NCBI GenBank assembly: GCA_964017195.1
Contig: OZ024895.1
Location: forward strand, 24,584,233 to 24,648,232
DNA: 64,000 bases
Source of the DNA: Siderastrea radians
Taxonomy: Eukaryota > Cnidaria > Anthozoa > Scleractinia > Rhizangiidae
Direction: 5' to 3'
Part shown: piece by piece, positions 15,964 through 30,976 of the stretch
Layout of the letters: the number at the start of each line of letters is the position of its first letter
Position numbering within the stretch: the first letter of the stretch is position 1
The notes under the pieces: generated by a model
The model's input: only the letters and a program-made list of their open reading frames with translations
What the model was told of the DNA's origin: nothing
Databases searched by the model: none
Position numbers and translations under genes: made by a program

Positions 15964-17100
15964 ACCACTCGAATAAAAAGTCAGTGGCCAATTACTTGTG
16001 ACTTATGTGTCTCTTAACTGAAGTTTGGTTTCGAGCAACTCAGATAAGCTCGGTCTGATCTATGAAAGAGAGTGAAAACAGCGCAAATAACAAGAAGAAA
16101 TGGTAATTTAGCTGGAAATTGAGCGCGCTTTGTGCTGTCATGTCTGTGCGCGCGTAGCTTTTAGGACAAAACAACACTCGTTTTTTTTTTTCTCGAATTA
16201 TCACAAGCAATAATATTACCACTCATTTAAACAAGGGCAGCGTCATATCATAAACCTAACAATAAAATCCTAGGCGCTGCAGCACTCTCAAAATAACTAA
16301 GCTGCCTTCGAAAGAACATGTAATTAAACGCGCGTTCTAACGAGTTAGACATAATTGATGACGACATCGTTAGCACTTTGTTGCGTCTGTGAGCGCGTGC
16401 GATCTGTTTGAAAACTTTGATTTCTCAAAACGCAGGGTTTTTACGGGACATTTCTCTACAAATGTAAGTAGCGATACGTTGTTATACAAGCACGACATAG
16501 AAAGTGCTTTCAAGTTGCCTTGTTCTCTATACAGCATGAAAAAAATCGGCGAAAATACTACTTTGAAGCGCTCTCGTCTGTTCATGAAGTGCGTGGCAAG
16601 AAAAGAAAGACAGGATGAAGGCTTTGTTAAGTCGTCCATCAATGCAAAAAGACACGAGATCGAGTTATAAAATATGAGGTTTTGAAACACGCCCCCAGCG
16701 CGAATGTGTTTTTGCGAAGTTTGGTATTTTTCTTCTGGTTTTGGAAGGGCGATCTTGCACAAAATGCCGCGTAATGACTAAAGAATGTTGTGTATACTTA
16801 AGCTATCGGCTCTCCAGGCTGTTAAAAACACTCTAATCGTCCCACTCGTTTGCCTCATGGAGCAGTGTACATAATTCTACAACTGAAATCAGTTTCAAAA
16901 AACACAAAATGTAACGAGACCGGAAAATTATCGAGTCTTGAACGGGGCAAAGAAGCACAACATAGCCTTAGTTAAACACGTTCGTAAAGCCTAGTAGTAG
17001 CGGTTTGCTCCCTCTGCGGTCCGCTTATAGAAGTAAAAACTTTACAACGCAGACAATCGACATCTCGCAAAGCGAACGGAGTTGACAGAAGTTTAACAGA

Positions 17101-17655
17101 ATGTCTGACAACAGCGGAAAGAAAAAGGAAGGCGCTACAAAGCCTGTCGAACATCCCAAATATACCGAAATGATCAAGGCTGCCATTGTCGCTCTTAAGG
17201 AGAGAAATGGCTCGTCGCTTCAAGCCATCGAAAAGTACATCAAGTGCAACTACAAAGTGGGAGATAGGGCACACCAATACATCAAGCAAGCTCTAAAACG
17301 GGGCGAAGTCAGTGGGAAATTCATTCACACGAAAGGCGTGGGAGCCTCGGGATCCTTCAAGGTCAACAAGGAGGAGGAGAAGAAAGCAGCGAAAAAGTCA
17401 GTCCCGGCAAAGAAGAAGCCCGCCGCTGCTAAGTCAGAAAAGAAGACCAAAACACCAGCGGCTAAAATATCCCCGGCAAAGAAAAAACCCGCTGCTAAGC
17501 CTAAGCCTGCCAAGAAAGAGAAGAAATCCACCACAAAGCAGAGAGCTTCAGTCCCAAAGAACAGCACAGCCAAGAAGCCGTCAGCAAAGAAGTCGAAGGA
17601 GAACACAAAGGCGCCTACTAGAAAGCCGGCAGCCAAGAAAGTTAGCAAGAAGTGA
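17101..17655 (+). CDS. H1: Linker histone H1
   Basis: The protein is the type A consensus. AC box at 16900-16906, TATA-like box at 17026-17032, stem-loop at 17678-17693. Its upstream spacer carries an ATG-to-AGG change near 16434 shared with U4. Confidence 0.98.
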   Translation: MSDNSGKKKEGATKPVEHPKYTEMIKAAIVALKERNGSSLQAIEKYIKCNYKVGDRAHQYIKQALKRGEVSGKFIHTKGVGASGSFKVNKEEEKKAAKKSVPAKKKPAAAKSEKKTKTPAAKISPAKKKPAAKPKPAKKEKKSTTKQRASVPKNSTAKKPSAKKSKENTKAPTRKPAAKKVSKK

Positions 17656-17677
17656 ACACGCACCACTTTAACAAAAC

Positions 17678-17693
17678 GGCTCCTTTAGGAGCC
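17678..17693 (+). terminator. H1 3' stem-loop
   Basis: Same form and spacing; serves the H1 ending at 17655. Confidence 0.95.
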
Positions 17694-18251
17694 ACCAAAT
17701 AAAGAAAAGCAATGATCAGCCTTCAATGATTTGACACAATAGCACACCCCTCCCTTTTAGTGTACCATTGCCCACCCATACCGAATCATATCGGAAACTA
17801 GAGCGGCTAATTTAATTGTCTGGATATCACAGACAGACCAGAGATACCAAATGCTTAGAGGGAAATAAAAAGAGTACGCGTAGTTTTACGGCCACTGGAA
17901 GCAGGTCAATTTCTGTAATATCGCTGTTGCTCGCAAATCAGTGAACTTAATGCACCACAAGAAAAAAAAAACAAAACAAAACACACAAACAAACAATACA
18001 AAAGTCAAACCAAACCAAACAAACCACACACACACACACACACACACACACCGTGGTATCGTGTGTATGGGTAATGCACAGTTATATGTATATCGGGAAT
18101 TATAATTATTGCTTTTTTGTTCGTCGCGATTCAATGTTCGCGGAAAAGCTGGAGCAACTAAGACTTTTTTCGTCTGTGAGCGTCTGCCTACTTTATAGCG
18201 GGATAGGGGTTTTGATAGTATTGTTGGACATTGCTTTATACGACATTTGGT

Positions 18252-18267
18252 GGCTCCTAAAAGAGCC
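18252..18267 (-). terminator. H2B 3' stem-loop
   Basis: U-G closing form; serves H2B 18297-18680. Confidence 0.95.
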
Positions 18268-18296
18268 GTTGGTTTGTTTCATCAAGAGCGACTAGC

Positions 18297-18680
18297 TCAC
18301 TTGCTGCTGGTAAACTTCGTTACGGCCTTGGTACCCTCGCTGACGGCGTGCTTTGCCAATTCTCCGGGCAGAAGCAGCCTGATGGCGGTTTGGATCTCGC
18401 GGGAACTAATGGTGGACTTCTTGTTGTAGTGGGCCAGGCGGGAAGATTCCGTGGCGATGCGCTCGAAGATGTCGTTCACGAAGGAGTTCATGATGCCCAT
18501 GGCTTTGCTGGAGATGCCCGTGTCAGGGTGCACCTGCTTCAAGACCTTGTAGATGTAGATCGCATAGCTCTCCTTTCTTCTAGTCCGCTTCTTGTTCTTG
18601 CCTGAACCATCAGCCGTCCCGGACTTAGCCTTGCCTGCTCTCTTCTCACCCTTTTTCGCGGCCGGTACTTTCGGTGCCAT
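18297..18680 (-). CDS. H2B: Histone H2B
   Basis: The protein is the consensus. Stem-loop at 18252-18267. Divergent partner H2A starts at 19018. Confidence 0.98.
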   Translation of the reverse strand: MAPKVPAAKKGEKRAGKAKSGTADGSGKNKKRTRRKESYAIYIYKVLKQVHPDTGISSKAMGIMNSFVNDIFERIATESSRLAHYNKKSTISSREIQTAIRLLLPGELAKHAVSEGTKAVTKFTSSK

Positions 18681-19395
<715 letters not shown>

Positions 19396-19424
19396 GCTAC
19401 AGGCTTACCACAAAAAACAAAAAC

Positions 19425-19440
19425 GGCTCTTTTAGGAGCC
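19425..19440 (+). terminator. H2A 3' stem-loop
   Basis: U-G closing form; serves the H2A ending at 19395. Confidence 0.95.
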
Positions 19441-19738
19441 ACCAAATATCAAATAAAGTCATGGCCAATCAGCAAATAATTCATGTCTAGCAAACGATGT
19501 AACTTCAAAGAAGCACATTTATCGTTTTATAATTTCTAGTTTGCAACGAATAACACTCCCTATTTGCGTAAAGTGTGCGCTTTCTGAAAACTAACAAGCA
19601 TAAAAAGTCACTTAATTGCGCAGCGCTGCGACTGCAATGTTGATCGCGTGCATGGTAAACTTGAAACTGTGCATGTTTGGCAAAGCAATGAAACAAATTG
19701 ATTAAAAAAAATTACTTAAGTAAAAGTTTGACACTTAC

Positions 19739-19846
19739 TGTGCTTGATATTGATCGCTGGGAATGAACTTCCGAAGACACGCGTAGACGCCAGCTGACAT
19801 TTGATTTGGGTAATGCACGAGATAACCATCGGGCTGGAATAAATTC
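19739..19846 (-). other. Exon-like block, U3 copy
   Basis: Identical to 3290-3397; it survives the H4 deletion. Confidence 0.45.
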
Positions 19847-20075
19847 CTGCAAAAGAAGAAAATGTTGGCTTGATTCTTGAAAGAATAAACTGAGTCGATT
19901 ATCCACTGATAAATTGACCTGGTAAAAGTGACAGCAGTCATAAAGGCTAAAACCCTTTTAGGGCGGCTGAAATGTACTTTTTATTCGCATTTCGCGTAAA
20001 GAAAGGTTTGTTCACGCAAGCAGTTAAAAATAATCCAGTGCTTAGCTGAAAACCACCCTGACCAATTTTATGTTC

Positions 20076-20695
<620 letters not shown>

Positions 20696-20724
20696 GTCAA
20701 TCATCCGAGAGCACCACAACAAAC

Positions 20725-20740
20725 GGCTCCTTTAGGAGCC
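20725..20740 (+). terminator. H3 3' stem-loop
   Basis: Perfect-stem form; serves the H3 ending at 20695. Confidence 0.95.
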
Positions 20741-21876
20741 ACCACTCGAATAAAAAGTCAGTGGCCAATTACTTGTGACTTATGTGTCTCTTAACTGAAG
20801 TTTGGTTTCGAGCAACTCAGATAAGCTCGGTCTGATCTATGAAAGAGAGTGAAAACAGCGCAAATAACAAGAAGAAATGGTAATTTAGCTGGAAATTGAG
20901 CGCGCTTTGTGCTGTCATGTCTGTGCGCGCGTAGCTTTTAGGACAAAACAACACTCGTTTTTTTTTTCTCGAATTATCACAAGCAATAATATTACCACTC
21001 ATTTAAACAAGGGCAGCGTCATATCATAAACCTAACAATAAAATCCTAGGCGCTGCAGCACTCTCAAAATAACTCAGCTGCCTTCGAAAGAACATGTAAT
21101 TAAACGCGCGTTCTAACGAGTTAGACATAATTGATGACGACATCGTTAGCACTTTGTTGCGTCTGTGAGCGCGTGCGATCTGTTTGAAAACTTTGATTTC
21201 TCAAAACGCAGGGTTTTTACGGGACATTTCTCTACAAATGTAAGTAGCGATACGTTGTTATACAAGCACGACATAGAAAGTGCTTTCAAGTTGCCTTGTT
21301 CTCTATACAGCATGAAAAAAATCGGCGAAAATACTACTTTGAAGCGCTCTCGTCTGTTCATGAAGTGCGTGGCAAGAAAAGAAAGACAGGATGAAGGCTT
21401 TGTTAAGTCGTCCATCAATGCAAAAAGACACGAGATCGAGTTATAAAATATGAGGTTTTGAAACACGCCCCCAGCGCGAATGTGTTTTTGCGAAGTTTGG
21501 TATTTTTCTTCTGGTTTTGGAAGGGCGATCTTGCACAAAATGCCGCGTAATGACTAAAGAATGTTGTGTATACTTAAGCTATCGGCTCTCCAGGCTGTTA
21601 AAAACACTCTAATCGTCCCACTCGTTTGCCTCATGGAGCAGTGTACATAATTCTACAACTGAAATCAGTTTCAAAAAACACAAAATGTAACGAGACCGGA
21701 AAATTATCGAGTCTTGAACGGGGCAAAGAAGCACAACATAGCCTTAGTTAAACACGTTCGTAAAGCCTAGTAGTAGCGGTTTGCTCCCTCTGCGGTCCGC
21801 TTATAGAAGTAAAAACTTTACAACGCAGACAATCGACATCTCGCAAAGCGAACGGAGTTGACAGAAGTTTAACAGA

Positions 21877-22183
21877 ATGTCTGACAACAGCGGAAAGAAA
21901 AAGGAAGGCGCTACAAAGCCTGTCGAACATCCCAAATATACCGAAATGATCAAGGCTGCCATTGTCGCTCTTAAGGAGAGAAATGGCTCGTCGCTTCAAG
22001 CCATCGAAAAGTACATCAAGTGCAACTACAAAGTGGGAGATAGGGCACACCAATACATCAAGCAAGCTCTAAAACGGGGCGAAGTCAGTGGGAAATTCAT
22101 TCACACGAAAGGCGTGGGAGCCTCGGGATCCTTCAAGGTCAACAAGGAGGAGGAGAAGAAAGCAGCGAAAAAGTCAGTCCCGG
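21877..22183 (+). pseudogene. H1: Histone H1, C-tail deleted, fused into antisense H2B
   Basis: The structure and junction are the same as at 1573-1879: 102 native residues, then H2B antisense. Here the hybrid frame ends at 22284 (135 residues), because the antisense of the H2B Tyr85 codon reads as a stop; in U0 that codon is mutated and the frame runs longer. No stem-loop follows. The promoter boxes are intact. Confidence 0.9.
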
Positions 22184-22203
22184 ACTTCCCAAATATACCG
22201 GCG
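22177..22203. other. Template-switch deletion junction, H1 to H2B (U4)
   Basis: Base-for-base identical to the U0 junction at 1873-1899, so the two fused units descend from one event. Confidence 0.85.
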
Positions 22204-22535
22204 TGCTTTGCCAATTCTCCGGGCAGAAGCAGCCTGATGGCGGTTTGGATCTCGCGGGAACTAATGGTGGACTTCTTGTTGTAGTGGGCCAGGCGGGAAG
22301 ATTCCGTGGCGATGCGCTCGAAGGTGTCGTTCACGAAGGAGTTCATGATGCCCATGGCTTTGCTGGAGATGCCCGTGTCAGGGTGCACCTGCTTCAAGAC
22401 CTTGTAGATGTAGATCGCATAGCTCTCCTTTCTTCTAGTCCGCTTCTTGTTCTTGCCTGAACCATCAGCCGTCCCGGACTTAGCCTTGCCTGCTCTCTTC
22501 TCACCCTTTTTCGCGGCCGGTACTTTCGGTGCCAT
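22200..22535 (-). pseudogene. H2B: Histone H2B, C-terminus replaced by antisense H1
   Basis: The fusion is the same as in U0, with 112 native residues followed by antisense H1 to 22101. Tyr85 is normal here, but Ile71 in the central helix is Thr. There is no stem-loop. The promoter shared with H2A (22873) is intact. Confidence 0.9.
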
Positions 22536-23250
<715 letters not shown>

Positions 23251-23279
23251 GCTACAGGCTTACCACAAAAAACAAAAAC

Positions 23280-23295
23280 GGCTCTTTTAGGAGCC
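23280..23295 (+). terminator. H2A 3' stem-loop
   Basis: U-G closing form; serves the H2A ending at 23250. Confidence 0.95.
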
Positions 23296-23593
23296 ACCAA
23301 ATATCAAATAAAGTCATGGCCAATCAGCAAATAATTCATGTCTAGCAAACGATGTAACTTCAAAGAAGCACATTTATCGTTTTATAATTTCTAGTTTGCA
23401 ACGAATAACACTCCCTATTTGCGTAAAGTGTGCGCTTTCTGAAAACTAACAAGCATAAAAAGTCACTTAATTGCGCAGCGCTGCGACTGCAATGTTGATC
23501 GCGTGCATGGTAAACTTGAAACTGTGCATGTTTGGCAAAGCAATGAAACAAATTGATTAAAAAAAATTACTTAAGTAAAAGTTTGACACTTAC

Positions 23594-23701
23594 TGTGCTT
23601 GATATTGATCGCTGGGAATGAACTTCCGAAGACACGCGTAGACGCCAGCTGACATTTGATTTGGGTAATGCACGAGATAACCATCGGGCTGGAATAAATT
23701 C
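23594..23701 (-). other. Exon-like block, U4 copy
   Basis: Identical to 3290-3397. Confidence 0.45.
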
Positions 23702-24128
23702 CTGCAAAAGAAGAAAATGTTGGCTTGATTCTTGAAAGAATAAACTGAGTCGATTATCCACTGATAAATTGACCTGGTAAAAGTGACAGCAGTCATAAAG
23801 GCTAAAACCCTTTTAGGGCGGCTGAAATGTACTTTTTATTCGCATTTCGCGTAAAGAAAGGTTTGTTCACGCAAGCAGTTAAAAATAATCCAGTGCTTAG
23901 CTGAAAACCACCCTGACCAATTTTATGTTCTCATGCCGTAACGTAATGTATCGTTGTTGTTTGTTTATTTTTAATGGTTGTCGTGTTTGTGTTTGTTTGT
24001 TTGTTTGTTTGTTTTTATTTCGCTGTAATCCCTGTGTTTGTTTATCTAAGGTGTGTAAATTTGGTGTGTATTTCAAGGTTACCAAACTGTCTGTATGTCT
24101 GTGCGGGAAATCGGTTTGGAGATAAGAA

Positions 24129-24277
24129 AGCCCAGAAATACGCTTGACACCTCCACGGCGGGCAAGGCGACGGATAGCTGGCTTGGTGATTCCCTGTATG
24201 TTATCTCGTAGAATTTTTCGGTGACGCTTAGCGCCTCCTTTGCCTAAACCTTTGCCTCCTTTACCGCGTCCTGACAT
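24129..24277 (-). pseudogene. H4: Histone H4, C-terminal half deleted
   Basis: The first 50 codons (through RISGL) are native; then the frame enters the normal H4 3' flank and runs to 23897 as an unrelated tail (126 residues in all). The deletion removed the rest of the histone fold and the stem-loop, leaving a 2-nt filler at the join. The promoter is intact. Confidence 0.93.
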
Positions 24278-25016
<739 letters not shown>

Positions 25017-25045
25017 GTCAATCATCCGAGAGCACCACAACAAAC

Positions 25046-25061
25046 GGCTCCTTTAGGAGCC
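25046..25061 (+). terminator. H3 3' stem-loop
   Basis: Perfect-stem form; serves the H3 ending at 25016. Confidence 0.95.
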
Positions 25062-26197
25062 ACCACTCGAATAAAAAGTCAGTGGCCAATTACTTGTGAC
25101 TTATGTGTCTCTTAACTGAAGTTTGGTTTCGAGCAACTCAGATAAGCTCGGTCTGATCTATGAAAGAGAGTGAAAACAGCGCAAATAACAAGAAGAAATG
25201 GTAATTTAGCTGGAAATTGAGCGCGCTTTGTGCTGTCATGTCTGTGCGCGCGTAGCTTTTAGGACAAAACAACACTCGTTTTTTTTTTCTCGAATTATCA
25301 CAAGCAATAATATTACCACTCATTTAAACAAGGGCAGCGTCATATCATAAACCTAACAATAAAATCCTAGGCGCTGCAGCACTCTCAAAATAACTCAGCT
25401 GCCTTCGAAAGAACATGTAATTAAACGCGCGTTCTAACGAGTTAGACATAATTGATGACGACATCGTTAGCACTTTGTTGCGTCTGTGAGCGCGTGCGAT
25501 CTGTTTGAAAACTTTGATTTCTCAAAACGCATGGTTTTTACGGGACATTTCTCTACAAATGTAAGTAGCGATACGTTGTTATACAAGCACGACATAGAAA
25601 GTGCTTTCAAGTTGCCTTGTTCTCTATACAGCATGAAAAAAATCGGCGAAAATACTACTTTGAAGCGCTCTCGTCTGTTCATGAAGTGCGTGGCAAGAAA
25701 AGAAAGACAGGATGAAGGCTTTGTTAAGTCGTCCATCAATGCAAAAAGACACGAGATCGAGTTATAAAATATGAGGTTTTGAAACACGCCCCCAGCGCGA
25801 ATGTGTTTTTGCGAAGTTTGGTATTTTTCTTCTGGTTTTGGAAGGGCGATCTTGCACAAAATGCCGCGTAATGACTAAAGAATGTTGTGTATACTTAAGC
25901 TATCGGCTCTCCAGGCTGTTAAAAACACTCTAATCGTCCCACTCGTTTGCCTCATGGAGCAGTGTACATAATTCTACAACTGAAATCAGTTTCAAAAAAC
26001 ACAAAATGTAACGAGACCGGAAAATTATCGAGTCTTGAACGGGGCAAAGAAGCACAACATAGCCTTAGTTAAACACGTTCGTAAAGCCTAGTAGTAGCGG
26101 TTTGCTCCCTCTGCGGTCCGCTTATAGAAGTAAAAACTTTACAACGCAGACAATCGACATCTCGCAAAGCGAACGGAGTTGACAGAAGTTTAACAGA

Positions 26198-26752
26198 ATG
26201 TCTGACAACAGCGGAAAGAAAAAGGAAGGCGCTACAAAGCCTGTCGAACATCCCAAATATACCGAAATGATCAAGGCTGCCATTGTCGCTCTTAAGGAGA
26301 GAAATGGCTCGTCGCTTCAAGCCATCGAAAAGTACATCAAGTGCAACTACAAAGTGGGAGATAGGGCACACCAATACATCAAGCAAGCTCTAAAACGGGG
26401 CGAAGTCAGTGGGAAATTCATTCACACGAAAGGCGTGGGAGCCTCGGGATCCTTCAAGGTCAACAAGGAGGAGGAGAAGAAAGCAGCGAAAAAGTCAGTC
26501 CCGGCAAAGAAGAAGCCCGCCGCTGCTAAGTCAGAAAAGAAGACCAAAACACCAGCGGCTAAAATATCCCCGGCAAAGAAAAAACCCGCTGCTAAGCCTA
26601 AGCCTGCCAAGAAAGAGAAGAAATCCACCACAAAGCAGAGAGCTTCAGTCCCAAAGAACAGCACAGCCAAGAAGCCGTCAGCAAAGAAGTCGAAGGAGAA
26701 CACAAAGGCGCCTACTAGAAAGCCGGCAGCCAAGAAAGTTAGCAAGAAGTGA
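26198..26752 (+). CDS. H1: Linker histone H1
   Basis: The protein is the type A consensus and intact. The stem-loop (26775-26790) is normal, but the AATAAAG that follows H1 in the other copies is changed to AAGAAAG. Its H2B neighbour is only a fragment. Confidence 0.97.
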   Translation: MSDNSGKKKEGATKPVEHPKYTEMIKAAIVALKERNGSSLQAIEKYIKCNYKVGDRAHQYIKQALKRGEVSGKFIHTKGVGASGSFKVNKEEEKKAAKKSVPAKKKPAAAKSEKKTKTPAAKISPAKKKPAAKPKPAKKEKKSTTKQRASVPKNSTAKKPSAKKSKENTKAPTRKPAAKKVSKK

Positions 26753-26774
26753 ACACGCACCACTTTAACAAAAC

Positions 26775-26790
26775 GGCTCCTTTAGGAGCC
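26775..26790 (+). terminator. H1 3' stem-loop (AATAAA lost downstream)
   Basis: The stem-loop is intact, but the following hexamer reads AAGAAA. Serves the H1 ending at 26752. Confidence 0.95.
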
Positions 26791-27120
26791 ACCAAAGAAA
26801 GAAAAGCAATGATCAGCCTTCAATGATTTGACACAATAGCACACCCCTCCCTTTTAGTGTACCATTGCCCACCCATACCGAATCATATCGGAAACTAGAG
26901 CGGCTAATTTAATTGTCTGGATATCACAGACAGACCAGAGATACCAAATGCTTAGAGGGAAATAAAAAGAGTACGCGTAGTTTTACGGCCACTGGAAGCA
27001 GGTCAATTTCTGTAATATCGCTGTTGCTCGCAAATCAGTGAACTTAATGCACCACAAGAAAAAAAAAACAAAACAAAACACACAAACAAACAATACAAAA
27101 GTCAAACCAAACCAAACAAA

Positions 27121-27153
<33 letters not shown>

Positions 27154-27352
27154 GTGGTATCGTGTGTATGGGTAATGCACAGTTATATGTATATCGGGAA
27201 TTATAATTATTGCTTTTTTGTTCGTCGCGATTCAATGTTCGCGGAAAAGCTGGAGCAACTAAGACTTTTTTCGTCTGTGAGCGTCTGCCTACTTTATAGC
27301 GGGATAGGGGTTTTGATAGTATTGTTGGACATTGCTTTATACGACATTTGGT

Positions 27353-27368
27353 GGCTCCTAAAAGAGCC
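27353..27368 (-). terminator. H2B 3' stem-loop (orphan)
   Basis: Intact stem-loop left behind with the H2B fragment at 27398-27459. Confidence 0.93.
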
Positions 27369-27397
27369 GTTGGTTTGTTTCATCAAGAGCGACTAGC

Positions 27398-27459
27398 TCA
27401 CTTGCTGCTGGTAAACTTCGTTACGGCCTTGGTACCCTCGCTGACGGCGTGCTTTGCCA
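27398..27459 (-). pseudogene. H2B: Histone H2B 3' fragment
   Basis: Only the last 19 codons (from Ala-Lys-His-Ala) and the stop remain, with the stem-loop at 27353-27368. The deletion join at about 27459 shares CA with the sequence downstream of H2A and removed the rest of H2B, the bidirectional promoter and the whole H2A gene. It has no start codon or promoter. Confidence 0.93.
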
Positions 27460-27698
27460 TGGCCAATCAGCAAATAATTCATGTCTAGCAAACGATGTAA
27501 CTTCAAAGAAGCACATTTATCGTTTTATAATTTCTAGTTTGCAACGAATAACACTCCCTATTTGCGTAAAGTGTGCGCTTTCTGAAAACTAACAAGCATA
27601 AAAAGTCACTTAATTGCGCAGCGCTGCGACTGCAATGTTGATCGCGTGCATGGTAAACTTGAAACTGTGCATGTTTGGCAAAGCAATGAAACAAATTG

Positions 27699-27984
27699 GG
27701 CCAGATAGAAAAGCTGGACTGGACTCTGGACTGGACTCTGGACTGGACTTTGGACTGGACTCTGGACTGGACTTTGGACTGACTTTTATTGACTTGAAAT
27801 GAACTTAATGTTTTACTAATTAGTTAATAATTAAAGATAAAGTGAAAATTTTTTTCTCCATGAATATTTTTTCGGGACTAATTTGCAATATTTTTTTTTG
27901 TTTGTGCCGTTATGCACGATTTATATTTCTTCTGTAAAAGTTGTGCGGGAATTTTTTTTCGTATTTGCCCCCACCCCCCTCTTC
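27699..27984 (+). repeat. Left long TIR of the 27699-28811 element
   Basis: The arm starts with a 15-bp tip, then five copies of a 12-bp motif CTGGACTGGACT or its T-variant (27714-27773) plus a partial copy, then AT-rich sequence ending in a C-rich stretch near 27968-27984. Confidence 0.88.
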
Positions 27985-28524
27985 CAAAAAGAATAAAAAT
28001 AAAACAAAATGGTCCATCACTTAAATAAAAACAACTCAATTTAATTATGAACCAGTTTTTAGAAACATTTTAACAATTTACCAGAAAACCCACGCTCCTC
28101 CACGATAGCGCGCAGCTCGCGCGATATAATTTTCGATCTGCGTGGAGCCTGTTAGTGAATAAAAGACCTATTGTTTTCTTTTCTGGCTTGAAAGGTGTTG
28201 ACAGATTGAAACCGAGGAGTAGAAGAACCGATTACTGCGCGGGTTACAATACGTGGTATGCCAACAAAATAAAGACATAAAATGGGGAAAACATTGTAGT
28301 ACTTTAGTACAGCGACTGTAGTACGTGTTTGATTTTCAAATTCGTTGGTAAATCGGCCTTGTCCGATGAAAGGAAACTTCTGGTATCTGGATGAGAACTG
28401 TCAGTGAAAAGACGCTTTGTTTTTTTTTGAAATTCAATTCTGGAAATATCTGGAACATATAGGTAACTGACAGGCGCGTTAACAACCATCAAATAACAAT
28501 CGCGTGCCGATTATTATTTTTTTT

Positions 28525-28811
28525 GAAGAGGGGGGTGGGGGCAAATACGAAAAAAAATTCCTGCACAACTTTTACAGAAGAAATATAAATCGTGCATAAC
28601 GGCACAAAGCAAAAAAATATATATTGCAAATTAGTCCCGAAAAAATATTCATGCAGAAAAAAAATCACTTTATTTTTAATTATTAACTAATTAGTAAAAC
28701 ATTAAGTTCATTTCAAGTCAATAAAAGTCAGTCCAAAGTCCAGTCCAGAGTCCAGTCCAAAGTCCAGTCCAGAGTCCAGTCCAGAGTCCAGTCCAGCTTT
28801 TCTATCTGGCC
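28525..28811 (-). repeat. Right long TIR of the 27699-28811 element
   Basis: It is the inverted copy of 27699-27984, including the 12-bp array (about 28730-28796), with a handful of substitutions and small length changes in A/T runs. Confidence 0.88.
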
Positions 28812-28858
28812 AACAAATTGATTAAAAAAAATTACTTAAGTAAAAGTTTGACACTTAC

Positions 28859-28966
28859 TGTGCTTGATATTGATCGCTGGGAATGAACTTCCGAAGACAC
28901 GCGTAGACGCCAGCTGACATTTGATTTGGGTAATGCACGAGATAACCATCGGGCTGGAATAAATTC
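28859..28966 (-). other. Exon-like block, U5 copy
   Basis: Identical to 3290-3397; the transposon ends 47 bp from its donor side. Confidence 0.45.
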
Positions 28967-29164
28967 CTGCAAAAGAAGAAAATGTTGGCTTGATTCTTGA
29001 AAGAATAAACTGAGTCGATTATCCACTGATAAATTGACCTGGTAAAAGTGACAGCAGTCATAAAGGCTAAAACCCTTTTAGGGCGGCTGAAATGTACTTT
29101 TTATTCGCATTTCGCGTAAAGAAAGGTTTGTTCACGCAAGCAGTTAAAAATAATCCAGTGCTTA

Positions 29165-29746
<582 letters not shown>

Positions 29747-30069
29747 CTAAAGAATGTTGTGTATACTTAAGCTATCGGCTCTCCAGGCTGTTAAAAACAC
29801 TCTAATCGTCCCACTCGTTTGCCTCATGGAGCAGTGTACATAATTCTACAACTGAAATCAGTTTCAAAAAACACAAAATGTAACGAGACCGGAAAATTAT
29901 CGAGTCTTGAACGGGGCAAAGAAGCACAACATAGCCTTAGTTAAACACGTTCGTAAAGCCTAGTAGTAGCGGTTTGCTCCCTCTGCGGTCCGCTTATAGA
30001 AGTAAAAACTTTACAACGCAGACAATCGACATCTCGCAAAGCGAACGGAGTTGACAGAAGTTTAACAGA

Positions 30070-30624
30070 ATGTCTGACAACAGCGGAAAGAAAAAGGAAG
30101 GCGCTACAAAGCCTGTCGAACATCCCAAATATACCGAAATGATCAAGGCTGCCATTGTCGCTCTTAAGGAGAGAAATGGCTCGTCGCTTCAAGCCATCGA
30201 AAAGTACATCAAGTGCAACTACAAAGTGGGAGATAGGGCACACCAATACATCAAGCAAGCTCTAAAACGGGGCGAAGTCAGTGGGAAATTCATTCACACG
30301 AAAGGCGTGGGAGCCTCGGGATCCTTCAAGGTCAACAAGGAGGAGGAGAAGAAAGCAGCGAAAAAGTCAGTCCCGGCAAAGAAGAAGCCCGCCGCTGCTA
30401 AGTCAGAAAAGAAGACCAAAACACCAGCGGCTAAAATATCCCCGGCAAAGAAAAAACCCGCTGCTAAGCCTAAGCCTGCCAAGAAAGAGAAGAAATCCAC
30501 CACAAAGCAGAGAGCTTCAGTCCCAAAGAACAGCACAGCCAAGAAGCCGTCAGCAAAGAAGTCGAAGGAGAACACAAAGGCGCCTACTAGAAAGCCGGCA
30601 GCCAAGAAAGTTAGCAAGAAGTGA
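30070..30624 (+). CDS. H1: Linker histone H1
   Basis: The protein is the type A consensus. The upstream spacer is cut at 29507, 562 bp before the ATG, but AC box (29869-29875) and TATA-like box (29995-30001) remain. Stem-loop at 30647-30662. Confidence 0.98.
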   Translation: MSDNSGKKKEGATKPVEHPKYTEMIKAAIVALKERNGSSLQAIEKYIKCNYKVGDRAHQYIKQALKRGEVSGKFIHTKGVGASGSFKVNKEEEKKAAKKSVPAKKKPAAAKSEKKTKTPAAKISPAKKKPAAKPKPAKKEKKSTTKQRASVPKNSTAKKPSAKKSKENTKAPTRKPAAKKVSKK

Positions 30625-30646
30625 ACACGCACCACTTTAACAAAAC

Positions 30647-30662
30647 GGCTCCTTTAGGAGCC
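30647..30662 (+). terminator. H1 3' stem-loop
   Basis: Serves the H1 ending at 30624. Confidence 0.95.
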
Positions 30663-30976
30663 ACCAAATAAAGAAAAGCAATGATCAGCCTTCAATGATT
30701 TGACACAATAGCACACCCCTCCCTTTTAGTGTACCATTGCCCACCCATACCGAATCATATCGGAAACTAGAGCGGCTAATTTAATTGTCTGGATATCACA
30801 GACAGACCAGAGATACCAAATGCTTAGAGGGAAATAAAAAGAGTACGCGTAGTTTTACGGCCACTGGAAGCAGGTCAATTTCTGTAATATCGCTGTTGCT
30901 CGCAAATCAGTGAACTTAATGCACCACAAGAAAAAAAAAAACAAAACAAAACACACAAACAAACAATACAAAAGTC

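Larger units (their letters stand above)
27699..28811. mobile_element. Non-autonomous DNA transposon with long TIRs and 9-bp target duplication
   Basis: This 1113-bp insertion starts GGCCAGATAG and ends CTATCTGGCC. It is flanked by AACAAATTG at 27690-27698 and 28812-28820, while empty sites in other units have this 9-mer once. The arms of about 286 bp are near-perfect inverted copies; the 540-bp core has no ORF I recognise (longest 62 codons, 28304-28492). A 9-bp duplication with long TIRs fits a Mutator-like (MULE) element; Merlin-type is less likely given the arm length. It sits in the H2A-H4 spacer of U5. Confidence 0.88.
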
